This document shows, piece after piece, positions 53,049 to 61,847 of a stretch of 64,000 nt of DNA. Numbering within the stretch: position 1 is the stretch's first letter; the number at the start of each line of letters is the position of its first letter. Position numbers and translations under genes: made by a program. The notes under the pieces were generated by a model, which was not told where the DNA came from, did no database searches, and was given only the letters and a program-made list of their open reading frames with translations. The DNA is from CAYTID01 sp964437735 (GTDB taxonomy: Bacteria > Bacteroidota > Ignavibacteria > UBA10030 > BY39), in assembly GCA_964437735.1 (NCBI GenBank), contig CAYTID010000003.1, positions 1 to 64,000 of the forward strand, in the 5' to 3' direction.

Positions 53049-54246
53049 TTAAGTTGTTATTACGGTATTAGTACCAAGAATTTTTGAATTTGAATTAATT
53101 TTTCTTTTGTATAACGGTGATAATTTCCTGAGCTTTTTGACAGTTTCGATAACCCTGTCTGCCACATAGTCAATCTCCTCGGATGTGTTGAACCTGCCAA
53201 GCCCGAATCGTATGGCTGAGTGTCTGCGTTCCTCGTTTATACCTAGCGCTTTCAAAACGTGAGATGGTTGCGGTTGAGCAGTCGCGCAAGCTGATCCCGA
53301 CGAAATTGCTATATCTTTAAGATTCATCAGTAAAGCATTATCTTCTGCATACAAAAAACTTATATTTAAATTGTTTGGTAATCGGCGCTCAGCGTGTCCG
53401 TTTATATGTACTTCATCAAGATTTTCATAAAATAATTTATTTTTTATTTTACTAAAAAAAGAATTGACCGTAACAAATTTCAAATGCTTTTGCAAATCCG
53501 ACAACAGCAGGAACATTTATTGTTCCTGAACGGATCCCTGCTTCATGTCCTCCTCCGTCAATCTGTGGCACTAAACGAATTTTAGGATTTCGATTCCTTA
53601 CAATCAATCCGCCGATCCCCTTCGGTCCATACATCTTATGAGCGGAAAAGGAAATCAAATCAGTATGTATTGACTCGATATTAATCGGAATTTTCCCAAT
53701 CGCCTGTGTAGCATCTGTATGAAATACTATTCCTTTATTGTTACATATCAAACCTATATCGGATAGGTTTTGAATTGTTCCAATTTCATTATTGGCTATC
53801 ATTATCGTAACCAAAATAGTGTTATCATGAATTGCATCGTTAAACTTGTTGATATCTATTATTCCACATTCATCAACCGGCAAATAAGTGATCTGGAAAC
53901 CTTTTTTTTCCAAATTTTTACAAGAATCGAGAACCGACTTATGTTCAGTTGAACAGGTAATAATATGTTTACCCTTTGAAGAATATGTTTCACAGACTCC
54001 CTTGATCGCGAGATTATTAGATTCGGTTGCTCCACTTGTAAATATTAATTCTTTTGAATTTAGATTCATCAAAGATGTGATAGAATTTCTGGATGCTTCT
54101 ACGGCTTCTTCTGCAATCCAGCCAAAACGGTGTTGCTTACTCGCCGGATTCCCAAAATTTTCCGTAAAATATGGAAGCATAACCTCGACAACTCGCGGGT
54201 CAACTTGCGTCGTTGCGTGATTATCCATATAAATAAATTTATTCAC
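53049..54246 (-). pseudogene. iscS: IscS/NifS-type cysteine desulfurase, disrupted
   Basis: The first part (54246-53452) is a normal group I desulfurase: YMDNHATTQVDPRVVEVM, FTSGATESNNLAIKGV, HTDATQAIGKIPINIES, the Schiff-base lysine in FSAHKMYGPKGIGGLIV and GGGHEAGIRSGTINVPAVVG. At FEICY it runs into a T-rich stretch and a stop at 53452. The rest is in another frame: KIKNKLFYENLDEVHINGHA, SSGSACATAQPQPSHVLKAL with the catalytic cysteine, ending 53049. Compared with E. coli IscS about 8-10 codons are also missing at the junction, so a small deletion plus frameshift is likely. It overlaps the regulator gene by four bases. Confidence 0.85.
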
Positions 54247-54650
54247 ACTATCTCCGAAATTGTCATCTCATCAAAAACATTATTAATAATATTCTGAATT
54301 TTCGAAAGCGGATCTTTTATCGTGCATTTGGAATATAGACTGCACATATCTGGATCCGCAATTTTGCAATCAATAAGATTTACATTTTGTTTACCTTCAA
54401 TCGATAATATAACATCAGAGAGTTTAATTTTTTCAGCATTCCGCCCCAAAACGTAACCACCTTTTACTCCCTGAAAAGAAATTATTATTCCCGACCTTGT
54501 TAATTTTTGCAATACCTTTGCCAATAAATCGTACGGAATACTATATTGCTCTGAAAGTTCTTTCGTTGTAACAATCATTCCGCCCGATTGCGATGCGATA
54601 TGCCTTAATGCAATCAGAGCATATTCAATTTTTTTTGATAAATGCAGCAT
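54243..54650 (-). CDS. Rrf2 family regulator, IscR-like
   Basis: This 135-residue winged-helix regulator starts HLSKKIEYALIALRHIASQS and continues TTKELSEQYSIPYDLLAKVL and GVKGGYVLGR, the family DNA-binding region. Three cysteines (about residues 94, 103 and 109, in IDCKIADPDMCSLYSKCTI) match the [2Fe-2S] ligand set of IscR. It stands first in the suf/isc operon, before the desulfurase gene. A GACCATTTTAGTC dyad just upstream of its ATG suggests that it controls its own operon. Confidence 0.88.
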   Translation of the reverse strand: MLHLSKKIEYALIALRHIASQSGGMIVTTKELSEQYSIPYDLLAKVLQKLTRSGIIISFQGVKGGYVLGRNAEKIKLSDVILSIEGKQNVNLIDCKIADPDMCSLYSKCTIKDPLSKIQNIINNVFDEMTISEIV

Positions 54651-54660
54651 TTTAATATAC

Positions 54661-54673
54661 GACCATTTTAGTC
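54661..54673. promoter_or_regulatory. IscR type 1-like operator
   Basis: GACCATTTTAGTC matches 12 of 13 positions of the IscR type 1 core, GACTRWWWYAGTC (consensus from memory of the E. coli literature). It begins 11 bases upstream of the regulator start codon. On the minus strand it lies directly after a TATAAT box, where a repressor would block transcription. The outer parts of the consensus are poorly matched, so binding is not certain. Confidence 0.6.
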
Positions 54674-54680
54674 TTATTTA

Positions 54681-54686
54681 ATTATA
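54681..54686 (-). promoter_or_regulatory. -10 box of the suf/isc operon promoter
   Basis: A perfect TATAAT on the minus strand lies seven bases upstream of the dyad and 30 before the regulator ATG. It abuts the T-run of the preceding terminator. No good -35 is seen at 17 bases because that position is inside the hairpin. Confidence 0.5.
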
Positions 54687-54687
54687 A

Positions 54688-54720
54688 AAAAATATTTCTC
54701 TTTGTTAGAGAAATATTTTT
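54688..54720 (-). terminator. rho-independent terminator of the zinc-ribbon gene
   Basis: A perfect 13-bp inverted repeat, AAAAATATTTCTC and GAGAAATATTTTT, with a 7-base loop lies six bases after the stop of the small gene at 54726. On the minus strand it is followed by a run of seven T. It isolates the suf/isc operon from the upstream gene. The stem is AT-rich, so it may be less efficient than the icd terminator. Confidence 0.75.
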
Positions 54721-54725
54721 ACTCC

Positions 54726-54926
54726 TTAATTAAGATTAAATTTAACTTTTTTTGTCACAGAAGGACTTCTCAAGCTAACTTCGACTTTATCTAAGTTAAT
54801 ATGTACTTCGGCTTCACAATATGCACATATTTTGTCAGTTTGTCTGTCAAAATTTATTGGGTTATGACATGCCGGGCAAGTTGTGATCACTAACCCAATA
54901 ATTTTTGCCTTTGATTTCACGTCCAT
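54726..54926 (-). CDS. small zinc-ribbon protein
   Basis: The 66-residue protein has CPACHNPINF and KICAYCEAEVHIN, two CxxC pairs 15 residues apart, a zinc-ribbon fold, followed by a positively charged strand-rich tail. A plausible AAAAGGAAAA site precedes the ATG. The role is unknown; such ribbons occur in RNA-binding or regulatory proteins. It stands alone with its own terminator, just upstream of the Fe-S operon. Confidence 0.7.
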   Translation of the reverse strand: MDVKSKAKIIGLVITTCPACHNPINFDRQTDKICAYCEAEVHINLDKVEVSLRSPSVTKKVKFNLN

Positions 54927-55234
54927 TTGGCTATTTTCCTTTTATATATTCGCTTTAAGTGAATAACTTATAATACTGCTAATTTGTTCCTAATATAATA
55001 TAAAAACTGCCAAAATCCAAATAAATATTAAAAACAGACCAAAATTCCTGTTATTGATTATATATAAATAACTTACCGCGTTTGTTCTCTATTTTTTTGA
55101 AAATTTTCTTCAAATAAATTGTAAAAAATACTTAAAAATAGCCTTTTTTAGATTTATTATGTAAAATTTACAAAATACCACCCATAATATAAAAAAAAAC
55201 TCTTAGTGAATCTTCCAGGAATTTTGGATAATCC
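54927..55234. other. 308-base AT-rich intergenic region
   Basis: No gene is seen. Close to the zinc-ribbon start is the near-palindrome ATTCGCTTTAAGTGAAT (54948-54964), which could be an operator. The rest is very AT-rich with A- and T-runs and probably carries only the promoter of the zinc-ribbon gene and the end of the Sua5-type gene, whose stop is at 55235. Confidence 0.4.
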
Positions 55235-56254
55235 TTATGAATTCAAATTTGTTTGTGAAGCTTTCCTTAACCGATCCATTACGGCTTTCCCTAGTCCATG
55301 TTCTTCAACACTCTCTACGAGTATCAAATCAACACCGATTTTGTCAAAATCTCTTAACATCTCAAAAAGTAACCTTGAATAGTTTCCAATTTCCGGTGAA
55401 ATAACTTTACCGAAATCACTCCCTTCAGAAACCATTCCCCTTGTATAAACTATAAATCCAATTTTTTTCCCTTCTTCCGAAAATTTTGTATAAAGTTGAT
55501 CAAAGGCAAATTTATCGCCTCTGTCGAATAAAACAATTTTTGCTTCGGGTGCGTAATGTCTGTATCGTGTCCCCGGAGATCGCTTTTGAAAATTTTCATC
55601 TGCAGTTGTTTGGACTTCTCCTATCAATTGTTCAATTTTTTCTTTAGTCAAGCCTCCAAAACGTAGAATTAACGGAGGTTGTATCGTGACATCAATTACG
55701 GTCGACTCTAAACCGATTTCTGTAGGACCTGCATCTAATATTAAATCTATTTTTCCATTCAGGTCCTGATATACATGGTTTACATTTGTAGGGCTGGGTT
55801 TACCGGAAATATTGGCGCTGGGTCCGACAATAGGACTGTCGAGAGCTTTTATCAATCGTAATGCGACTAAATTATCAGGCATACGGACGGCGATTGTATC
55901 AAGACCTCCCGTTACCAAATCCGGAATAAATCCTGAACTTTTCAATACCAGGGTAAGTGGTCCGGGCCAAAAAGCTTCTGATAAAATCCTTCCAGCTTCA
56001 GGGACATGACTTGCGAGTTGGTCCATCTGATCTAATGCAGAAATATGAACGATCAATGGATTATCTGCCGGACGTCCTTTGGCTTCAAATACTTTACGTA
56101 TGGCTGATCCATTGAACGCATCAGCGCCTAAACCGTAAACAGTTTCTGTTGGAAATGCAACGAGCCCGCCAAGGTGCAAGATTTCAGACGCCAGATGTAT
56201 TGCATTTCGATCAGGATCAGTTTTTGAAATCTTGATAATTTTAGTTTCTATCAA
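55235..56254 (-). CDS. threonylcarbamoyl-AMP synthase (Sua5/TsaC long form)
   Basis: This 339-residue enzyme makes threonylcarbamoyl-AMP for the t6A37 modification of ANN-decoding tRNAs. The N-terminal YrdC domain has GGLVAFPTETVYGLGADAF, FEAKGRPADNPLIVHI, FWPGPLTLVL, IAVRMPDN, GPSANISGKPSPT and ESTVIDV. The C-terminal Sua5 domain (about 220-339) is joined by SPGTRYRHYAPEAKIVLF, which makes it the long Sua5 type. htpX is just upstream on the same strand, 13 bases away. Confidence 0.93.
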   Translation of the reverse strand: MIETKIIKISKTDPDRNAIHLASEILHLGGLVAFPTETVYGLGADAFNGSAIRKVFEAKGRPADNPLIVHISALDQMDQLASHVPEAGRILSEAFWPGPLTLVLKSSGFIPDLVTGGLDTIAVRMPDNLVALRLIKALDSPIVGPSANISGKPSPTNVNHVYQDLNGKIDLILDAGPTEIGLESTVIDVTIQPPLILRFGGLTKEKIEQLIGEVQTTADENFQKRSPGTRYRHYAPEAKIVLFDRGDKFAFDQLYTKFSEEGKKIGFIVYTRGMVSEGSDFGKVISPEIGNYSRLLFEMLRDFDKIGVDLILVESVEEHGLGKAVMDRLRKASQTNLNS

Positions 56255-56267
56255 AGATATACCCCGA

Positions 56268-57122
56268 TTAGAATGTTTGCCCGAAAACCATTGATTCTAG
56301 TTTTCTTACTCTTTCCTCCATCGGTGGATGTGTGCTGAATAATTTAGTAAATCCGCCACCACGCAAAGGACTTACAATGAACATATGAGCAGTCGCAGAA
56401 TTTGCCTCCATCGGAATTTGTTGTGACTTTACATGAAGCTTTCGTAATGCGTTGGCAAGATATAAAGGATTGCCTGTCATCCTTGCGCCCCCTTCATCAG
56501 CTAAATATTCACGTGATCGCGAAATCGCCATTTGTATCATCATTGCGGCGAGTGGTGCGACTATCATCATGACGATCAAGGCAATTGGATTACCACCTCT
56601 TTCATCACTGCTTCTGCCGCCGCCAAAAATCATTGCCCATTGAGCCATGTTGGCTAACATACTGATAGCACCAGCTAGTGTCGCTGCAATAGTCCCGACT
56701 AAAATATCACGATTTTTAACGTGAGATAGTTCATGGGCAATAACGCCCATAAGTTCTTCTCTGTTTAGCAAACGCATTATTCCAGTTGTAACAGCAACCG
56801 CACTGTTTTGAGGATTACGACCGGTTGCAAATGCATTGGGTTGATCGTTTGGTATCATATATAATTTCGGCATTGGAATTCCCGCACGTCCGGTCAGTTC
56901 TTCAGTCATTTGAAATAATTCCGGATTATCTTCGCGTTTAAGCGGTTGTGCTTTATACATTCGAAGAACAATTTTGTCGCTGAACCAGAATGTTCCAAAA
57001 TTCATAACGATTGCGAACAAAAACGCAATCATCATACCGCCTTTGCCACCAAGAATGTTCCCGACTAAAACAAGCAACACGGTTAATACGGTCATTAATA
57101 AGAAAGTTTTTATAGCATTCAT
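56268..57122 (-). CDS. htpX: membrane protease HtpX
   Basis: This 284-residue M48 zinc metalloprotease has two N-terminal membrane helices, PMPKLYMIPNDQPNAFATGR, the HExxH site in GVIAHELSHVKNRDI, and the third-ligand region in SREYLADEGGARMTGNP. A second hydrophobic pair (about 155-200) lies between. It degrades misfolded membrane proteins at the inner membrane. The length equals E. coli HtpX within about ten residues. Confidence 0.94.
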   Translation of the reverse strand: MNAIKTFLLMTVLTVLLVLVGNILGGKGGMMIAFLFAIVMNFGTFWFSDKIVLRMYKAQPLKREDNPELFQMTEELTGRAGIPMPKLYMIPNDQPNAFATGRNPQNSAVAVTTGIMRLLNREELMGVIAHELSHVKNRDILVGTIAATLAGAISMLANMAQWAMIFGGGRSSDERGGNPIALIVMMIVAPLAAMMIQMAISRSREYLADEGGARMTGNPLYLANALRKLHVKSQQIPMEANSATAHMFIVSPLRGGGFTKLFSTHPPMEERVRKLESMVFGQTF

Positions 57123-57487
57123 TTATTTTCCTAATTGATTTACTGATATAATTTCGTGTAAATTTACAAATTTTTGATACGATAAACAAGAAATGAAATT
57201 ATCCAATTAAAAGGATGAGATGCGATTTAGGGAATAAAGATTCATACGTTATTATAACGAAGCATCGAAGATTATAAAGTCAAGTTTGGTTTATCCGGAG
57301 GTCTCTGAGGGATTCGTTCGGAAAATAACTACGCCAAATGTCTGTCGTATCGGTTGGAGTTTTTCTCTAATGGATATCGCCGCCTTTCATCCTTTATCGA
57401 TGTAGAGTCCGTTCCTCAGTACGGATGACAGATTAATTGTCCGGTTTGAGATTCGGACTCTACTCTGCTTTCGATATATTAACTTAT
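57123..57487. repeat. 365-base intergenic region with repeat-like inverted elements
   Basis: No gene is seen, but the region is more GC-rich and structured than its neighbours. GTAGAGTCCG (57402-57411) recurs inverted as CGGACTCTAC (57454-57463). CCGT and ACGG flank TCCTCAGT near 57409-57424. CGTTAT-T-ATAACG is at 57247-57259. CCGGAGGTCTCTGAGGGATT and CAGTACGGATGACAG resemble the degenerate dispersed repeats often seen between genes in this group. It could be a remnant mobile repeat or a non-coding RNA. Confidence 0.4.
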
Positions 57488-60400
57488 CTATTTCGATTTA
57501 TCAGGATATTTTGGAATTGGTACGATTTCCTTCTCTTTAGTTTTCAACTCAGCTAAAATTACTTCTATTGCTTTATTCAATTGTTGATCAATACCTTCAA
57601 ATTCCAAAGCCGGATCGTTATCTACAAATATATCCGGTTCTACACCAACACCTTCGATTATCCAATTCCCATCTTCGTCGTAGCGAGAAAATTCTGGCCG
57701 GTTCAACACTCCACCATCTAATAAAGGTAATGTTCCTCTTATTCCTACAACACCACCCCACGATCTTTTTCCAATAAGTTTACCCAATTTATAATGTTTA
57801 AAACGATACGGGAATAAATCTCCGTCAGACGCTGAAAACTCATCCAGTAAGCAAACCTTCGGTCCGAGAACCATAGCTGACGGATCCGGACTCGGAACTG
57901 TATTTCTTGCGAATGTGAACATATTTAATTCACGCCTCAATCTTTCGATTAACATTGGTGAAACATTTCCACCTCCGTTGCCGCGAACATCTATAATTAA
58001 TCCTTTTTTCCGGAGTTGAGGATAGAAATATTTTACAAATTCATTCAAACCTTTATTACCCATATCGGGGACGTGAATATAACCAATTTTTCCGTTCGTA
58101 GCTTTATCAACTTTTTCAATATTATTTACAACCCAATTGAAATAATACAAATCCGTTTCATCGGAAATTGGGATAATTGTGACTTCACGGCTTCCGATTT
58201 CGCTTGGTTGTATATTCAATTTCAATTTAACTTGTTTACCGACAGTATTCACTAACGATTCGTAGATATCAATCATACTGTTTGTGGGCTTCCCGTCAAC
58301 CGCAATAATATATTCACCTTCTTTAGCATTTATTCCGATTTCTGTGAGAGGAGATACAACCGATTTATTCCAATTTTGTCCTTTCAGTATCCTTTTAATT
58401 TGAAAGTATCCGGATTTTTTATCTCTTTCGAGTTGGGCGCCGAGCATACCGGTTTGGATTTTTTTGGGGCTTGGCAGATCACCGCCTCCGACATAAGCAT
58501 GTCCCGCGTTCAATTCTCCTATCATTTCTCCGATAATATAAGTCAAATCTGCCCGGTGTTTTACTGCTTTTGCCAGAGGTTCATACCGGTCTCTCACTGA
58601 TTTCCAATCAACTCCGTGCATGTTTGGTGCATAGAAAAAGTCGCGTTGCTGTCGCCACGATTCATTAAATATTTGCAGCCATTCTTCACTGCGATTTAAC
58701 ACTACTTCCATACCGTTTAATTTTAGATAATCTTTTATCTCCATTTTTGCAGACGGTAGATCGAGTATTGCATACAATTTATCTTTTGAAACTAGTATTT
58801 TCTTTTGATCAGCCGATACTTCATAGCCGTCGATATTTCCTAAGTCATTCTCCGCTAATTTTTCTAAATCAAACATCTTAAAGAAAGTTAAAGTGTCTCT
58901 GCTGCCTCTTTTCAAATAATACAATTTGTTCCCAACGGATGTTAAACTTCTGTAATCAGCAGCTTGCACAGGAAAAGAAATTATCCTGGCTTTTAATCCA
59001 TCAATATCAATTTTAACATCAATAGTTTTTTTAGCAGGGTCGATTTTCTTTGTATCTTTTTCAGGTTTATCGTCCTCCTTCTTCAATCCAACTTCATCAC
59101 TCTTGGGTTGGAAGGGTGATTTTGTTTCTTTTGATAGTATTACAAAATAAATCCTTGACATATCCTGATAAACGTGGTTCCATTCTGTCCGGCTGTATGT
59201 GGGAGTAAAATCTCTATCCGAAACAAAATAAAGATATTTCCCATCTTTACTAAATTCCGGCTGCGTTGAACTGTACCATCCGTCTGTAACTTCATACGAT
59301 TTTTTTGATTCTAGAGAATAGAGATAAATCTTTGCCATCGATTCAGCTTCCGGTTTTGCATACGAAATCCACTTGCTGTCGGGAGACCAGGAATAATTTG
59401 TTATTTCCCAAATGTCAGCATCAGCAACTTCTGTTACTTCCTTAGTAGTAATATCGACATACCGCAATCTGAGCATTTTATCGGACCACATAATTTTTCG
59501 ACTGTCCGGTGACCAGTTTATTCGATATTTATAAGTATCAGATTTAAACGTAAGCTGTTGAGCAGATTGGCTATTCCCTTCCTGCATAATATATATTTCG
59601 TCCTCATCGGTTGCATCCGATATATAAGCTATCCATTTTCCATCGGGCGACCATTTTGAATTCCGTTCATGAATTCCTGAAGTATTTGTTATATTTCTGA
59701 TGTTACCGTATTTTTCAGGGACCGTAAATATGTCTCCTCTTGCACCAAACAATGCTCTATTCCCGTCGGGTGATATTTCATAATTAGTAATGTTCTTCTT
59801 GACATCAATTAATTGTGGCCGTCCGCCAATCATATCATCAGAAATTGTAATCGGAACTTTTGCGTATGTTTCTGATTGAACATCAAACCTATATATATAT
59901 CCGGCATATTCAAAAACGATGGCTTCCTTTGAATGCGAAGGAAACTTTATGTCAAAATCTATAAAATTTGTAAGTTGCTTAACCTGTTTTGAATCAAAAT
60001 CGTACACATATAAATTCATACGCTTATTATCATCACGATCAGAAAGAAAATATATTTTTCCCGCAATCCACATCGGTATAATATCCTGTGCCGGATTGTT
60101 TGTAATGTTCAAAGTTTTTTTGGATTGAAAATCATAAACCCAGATATCATCAGCCATTCCTCCCCGATAGCGTTTCCACGTTCTGAACTCCCGGAACACG
60201 CGATTATATGCAATTTTTGTGTCGTCAGGTGAATAGGAGCAAAATCCACCTCTCGGTAGAGGTAATTGTTCAGGGAGCCCACCTTCAGTATTGGCAAGAA
60301 AGAGTTGTCCTTTGAAATCATTAAACTCCCGCATTCGTGACCTAAAAATTATTTCCCTATTGTTTGATTTCCATCCCATAACAATATTATTAGGTCCCAT

Positions 60401-60745
60401 CCTGTCTGAAACATCATCTCTCCCCAAAACGGGAGTGTGTGTTAATCTTTCTGGTATTCCTCCGTCCGATGGTATGAGATAAACTTCACGGTTTCCATCG
60501 TATTCACCTGTAAATGCGATCATCTTCCCGTCGGGTGAAAATTTTGGAAACATTTCATATCCCTCATGGTTTGTAAGTTTTCTGGCAATTCCACCAATGG
60601 TATTTACATTATACAGATCGCCGGCAAATGAAAATACTATATGATTATCATATATTGTGGGAAATCTTAATACACGAGATTCATCCATTGCGTATAAATT
60701 GCAGAAGGTCAAAATAATTAGAAGCGCTATTAGTTGAAGTTTCAT
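57488..60745 (-). CDS. tricorn-like S41 family peptidase
   Basis: The 1085-residue exported protein has a signal peptide (about 1-19). Many PD40/WD-like beta-propeller repeats of the TolB kind fill residues 20-540 (PKFSPDGKMIAFTGEYDGN, SPDGKWIAYISDATDED). A linker, a PDZ domain at about 765-850 (GINAKEGEYIIAVDGKPTN) and a C-terminal S41 protease domain follow, with LIIDVRGNGGGNVSPMLIER and the catalytic serine in LLDEFSASDGDLFPYRFKHY. The order propeller-PDZ-S41 is that of tricorn protease. It probably trims peptides in the periplasm or outside the cell. Confidence 0.92.
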   Translation of the reverse strand: MKLQLIALLIILTFCNLYAMDESRVLRFPTIYDNHIVFSFAGDLYNVNTIGGIARKLTNHEGYEMFPKFSPDGKMIAFTGEYDGNREVYLIPSDGGIPERLTHTPVLGRDDVSDRMGPNNIVMGWKSNNREIIFRSRMREFNDFKGQLFLANTEGGLPEQLPLPRGGFCSYSPDDTKIAYNRVFREFRTWKRYRGGMADDIWVYDFQSKKTLNITNNPAQDIIPMWIAGKIYFLSDRDDNKRMNLYVYDFDSKQVKQLTNFIDFDIKFPSHSKEAIVFEYAGYIYRFDVQSETYAKVPITISDDMIGGRPQLIDVKKNITNYEISPDGNRALFGARGDIFTVPEKYGNIRNITNTSGIHERNSKWSPDGKWIAYISDATDEDEIYIMQEGNSQSAQQLTFKSDTYKYRINWSPDSRKIMWSDKMLRLRYVDITTKEVTEVADADIWEITNYSWSPDSKWISYAKPEAESMAKIYLYSLESKKSYEVTDGWYSSTQPEFSKDGKYLYFVSDRDFTPTYSRTEWNHVYQDMSRIYFVILSKETKSPFQPKSDEVGLKKEDDKPEKDTKKIDPAKKTIDVKIDIDGLKARIISFPVQAADYRSLTSVGNKLYYLKRGSRDTLTFFKMFDLEKLAENDLGNIDGYEVSADQKKILVSKDKLYAILDLPSAKMEIKDYLKLNGMEVVLNRSEEWLQIFNESWRQQRDFFYAPNMHGVDWKSVRDRYEPLAKAVKHRADLTYIIGEMIGELNAGHAYVGGGDLPSPKKIQTGMLGAQLERDKKSGYFQIKRILKGQNWNKSVVSPLTEIGINAKEGEYIIAVDGKPTNSMIDIYESLVNTVGKQVKLKLNIQPSEIGSREVTIIPISDETDLYYFNWVVNNIEKVDKATNGKIGYIHVPDMGNKGLNEFVKYFYPQLRKKGLIIDVRGNGGGNVSPMLIERLRRELNMFTFARNTVPSPDPSAMVLGPKVCLLDEFSASDGDLFPYRFKHYKLGKLIGKRSWGGVVGIRGTLPLLDGGVLNRPEFSRYDEDGNWIIEGVGVEPDIFVDNDPALEFEGIDQQLNKAIEVILAELKTKEKEIVPIPKYPDKSK

Positions 60746-60768
60746 ATAAATCCTTTCATAGTTAAGAA

Positions 60769-60797
60769 CTTATAATAAATTTAAGAAGATTTTACAA
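60769..60797 (-). promoter_or_regulatory. probable promoter of the tricorn-like peptidase
   Basis: On the minus strand TTGTAA (60792-60797) is followed by 17 bases and TATAAG (60769-60774). Transcription would start near 60762, 17 bases before the ATG at 60745, with AAAGGAT as the ribosome binding site. Confidence 0.45.
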
Positions 60798-60837
60798 AAA
60801 AACAATCAGATGTCTCTATTATTTTTATTCCTGACGG

Positions 60838-61506
60838 TTAAATATTATTACAGCTCCTGATTTTTAGTTCCTCCGTTAACCATTCGCACCACTCAATAAC
60901 TCCCTGGTTACTGTAACATGATGTTTCAAATATTTTCAAATTAGGATTTATCCTAAATGAAAAATCTCTTGCTTTTTGAATATTAAATTTTAAATGTGGA
61001 AGAAGATCAATTTTATTGATGATTAAGATACAACTTTTCAGAAACATTGCCGGGTACTTCAATGGTTTTTCTTCCCCCTCAGTTACACTCATAATAACTA
61101 TGCGGGCATCCTCTCCCAGATAATACGATGAAGGGCAAACCAGATTCCCTACATTTTCAATAAAGAGTATATCTAATTTACTCAAATCCATTTTTTGAAC
61201 AGCCTCCTCTATCATCCGGGCTTCAAGATGACAAGTGCCATTCGTTATAATTTGAGCTACCTGCACATTGAAATGAGATAACCTTTCTGCGTCAAGACTT
61301 GTTTGTATGTCCCCCTCAATAACTCCTACCGACAAAGCAGGCGATATTATTTTCAATGTTTTTTCGAGTAAAGATGTTTTACCCGAACCCGGGGAACTTA
61401 CAAGGTTTACAACGAATACTTTCGAATCATCAAATTTCTTCCTTAATGAGGCGGCTATCTCATCGTTTTTCCTTAAAACTTTTTGTTCCACGTTTATTAT
61501 TTCCAT
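60838..61506 (-). CDS. hypB: hydrogenase nickel incorporation GTPase HypB
   Basis: This 222-residue GTPase delivers nickel to [NiFe] hydrogenase. It has the P-loop VSSPGSGKTSLLEKTL, GVIEGDIQTSLDAERL, the nickel/zinc site cysteine-histidine in NGTCHLEARMIEEAV with a further cysteine in NLVCPSSYYLGEDA, and the guanine motif ILIINKIDLL. The N-terminal His-rich stretch of some HypB proteins is missing. The start overlaps the hypA stop by one base. Confidence 0.95.
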   Translation of the reverse strand: MEIINVEQKVLRKNDEIAASLRKKFDDSKVFVVNLVSSPGSGKTSLLEKTLKIISPALSVGVIEGDIQTSLDAERLSHFNVQVAQIITNGTCHLEARMIEEAVQKMDLSKLDILFIENVGNLVCPSSYYLGEDARIVIMSVTEGEEKPLKYPAMFLKSCILIINKIDLLPHLKFNIQKARDFSFRINPNLKIFETSCYSNQGVIEWCEWLTEELKIRSCNNI

Positions 61507-61847
61507 TATTCAACCTCCATGTGGGTTATTTCAAATTCACTCCCCCCATTGATATCATAGTTTTGACTATTGCATGACGGACAATTATTCTCAAAATTCA
61601 TAATACCGAAGTGCTTCTTACATTGGCGGCAAATAGCGTTCACGGGGCATTCTTCAAAAATCAATTCCGCACCATCAGCGATAGTTCCTTTACTTACCTC
61701 TGAAAAATAAAACCGGAGTGAATCGGGATAGATACCCATTAGCTCTCCGATTTTTATTGATACCGATACTACACGGCGATTCCGGATACTTTGATTATAA
61801 TTTTTTATTATATCAATTATATTCTGCGCCAGAGATGCTTCGTGCAT
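61506..61847 (-). CDS. hypA: hydrogenase nickel chaperone HypA
   Basis: The 113-residue protein has the nickel-binding N-terminus MHEASLAQNIIDI, an SVSIKIGELMGIYPDSLRFY segment, and a zinc ribbon CRQCKKHFG with CPSCNSQNY. It brings nickel to HypB and then to the hydrogenase large subunit. It overlaps the upstream protease gene by 35 bases; GAGGAG lies upstream of its ATG inside that gene. Confidence 0.93.
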   Translation of the reverse strand: MHEASLAQNIIDIIKNYNQSIRNRRVVSVSIKIGELMGIYPDSLRFYFSEVSKGTIADGAELIFEECPVNAICRQCKKHFGIMNFENNCPSCNSQNYDINGGSEFEITHMEVE

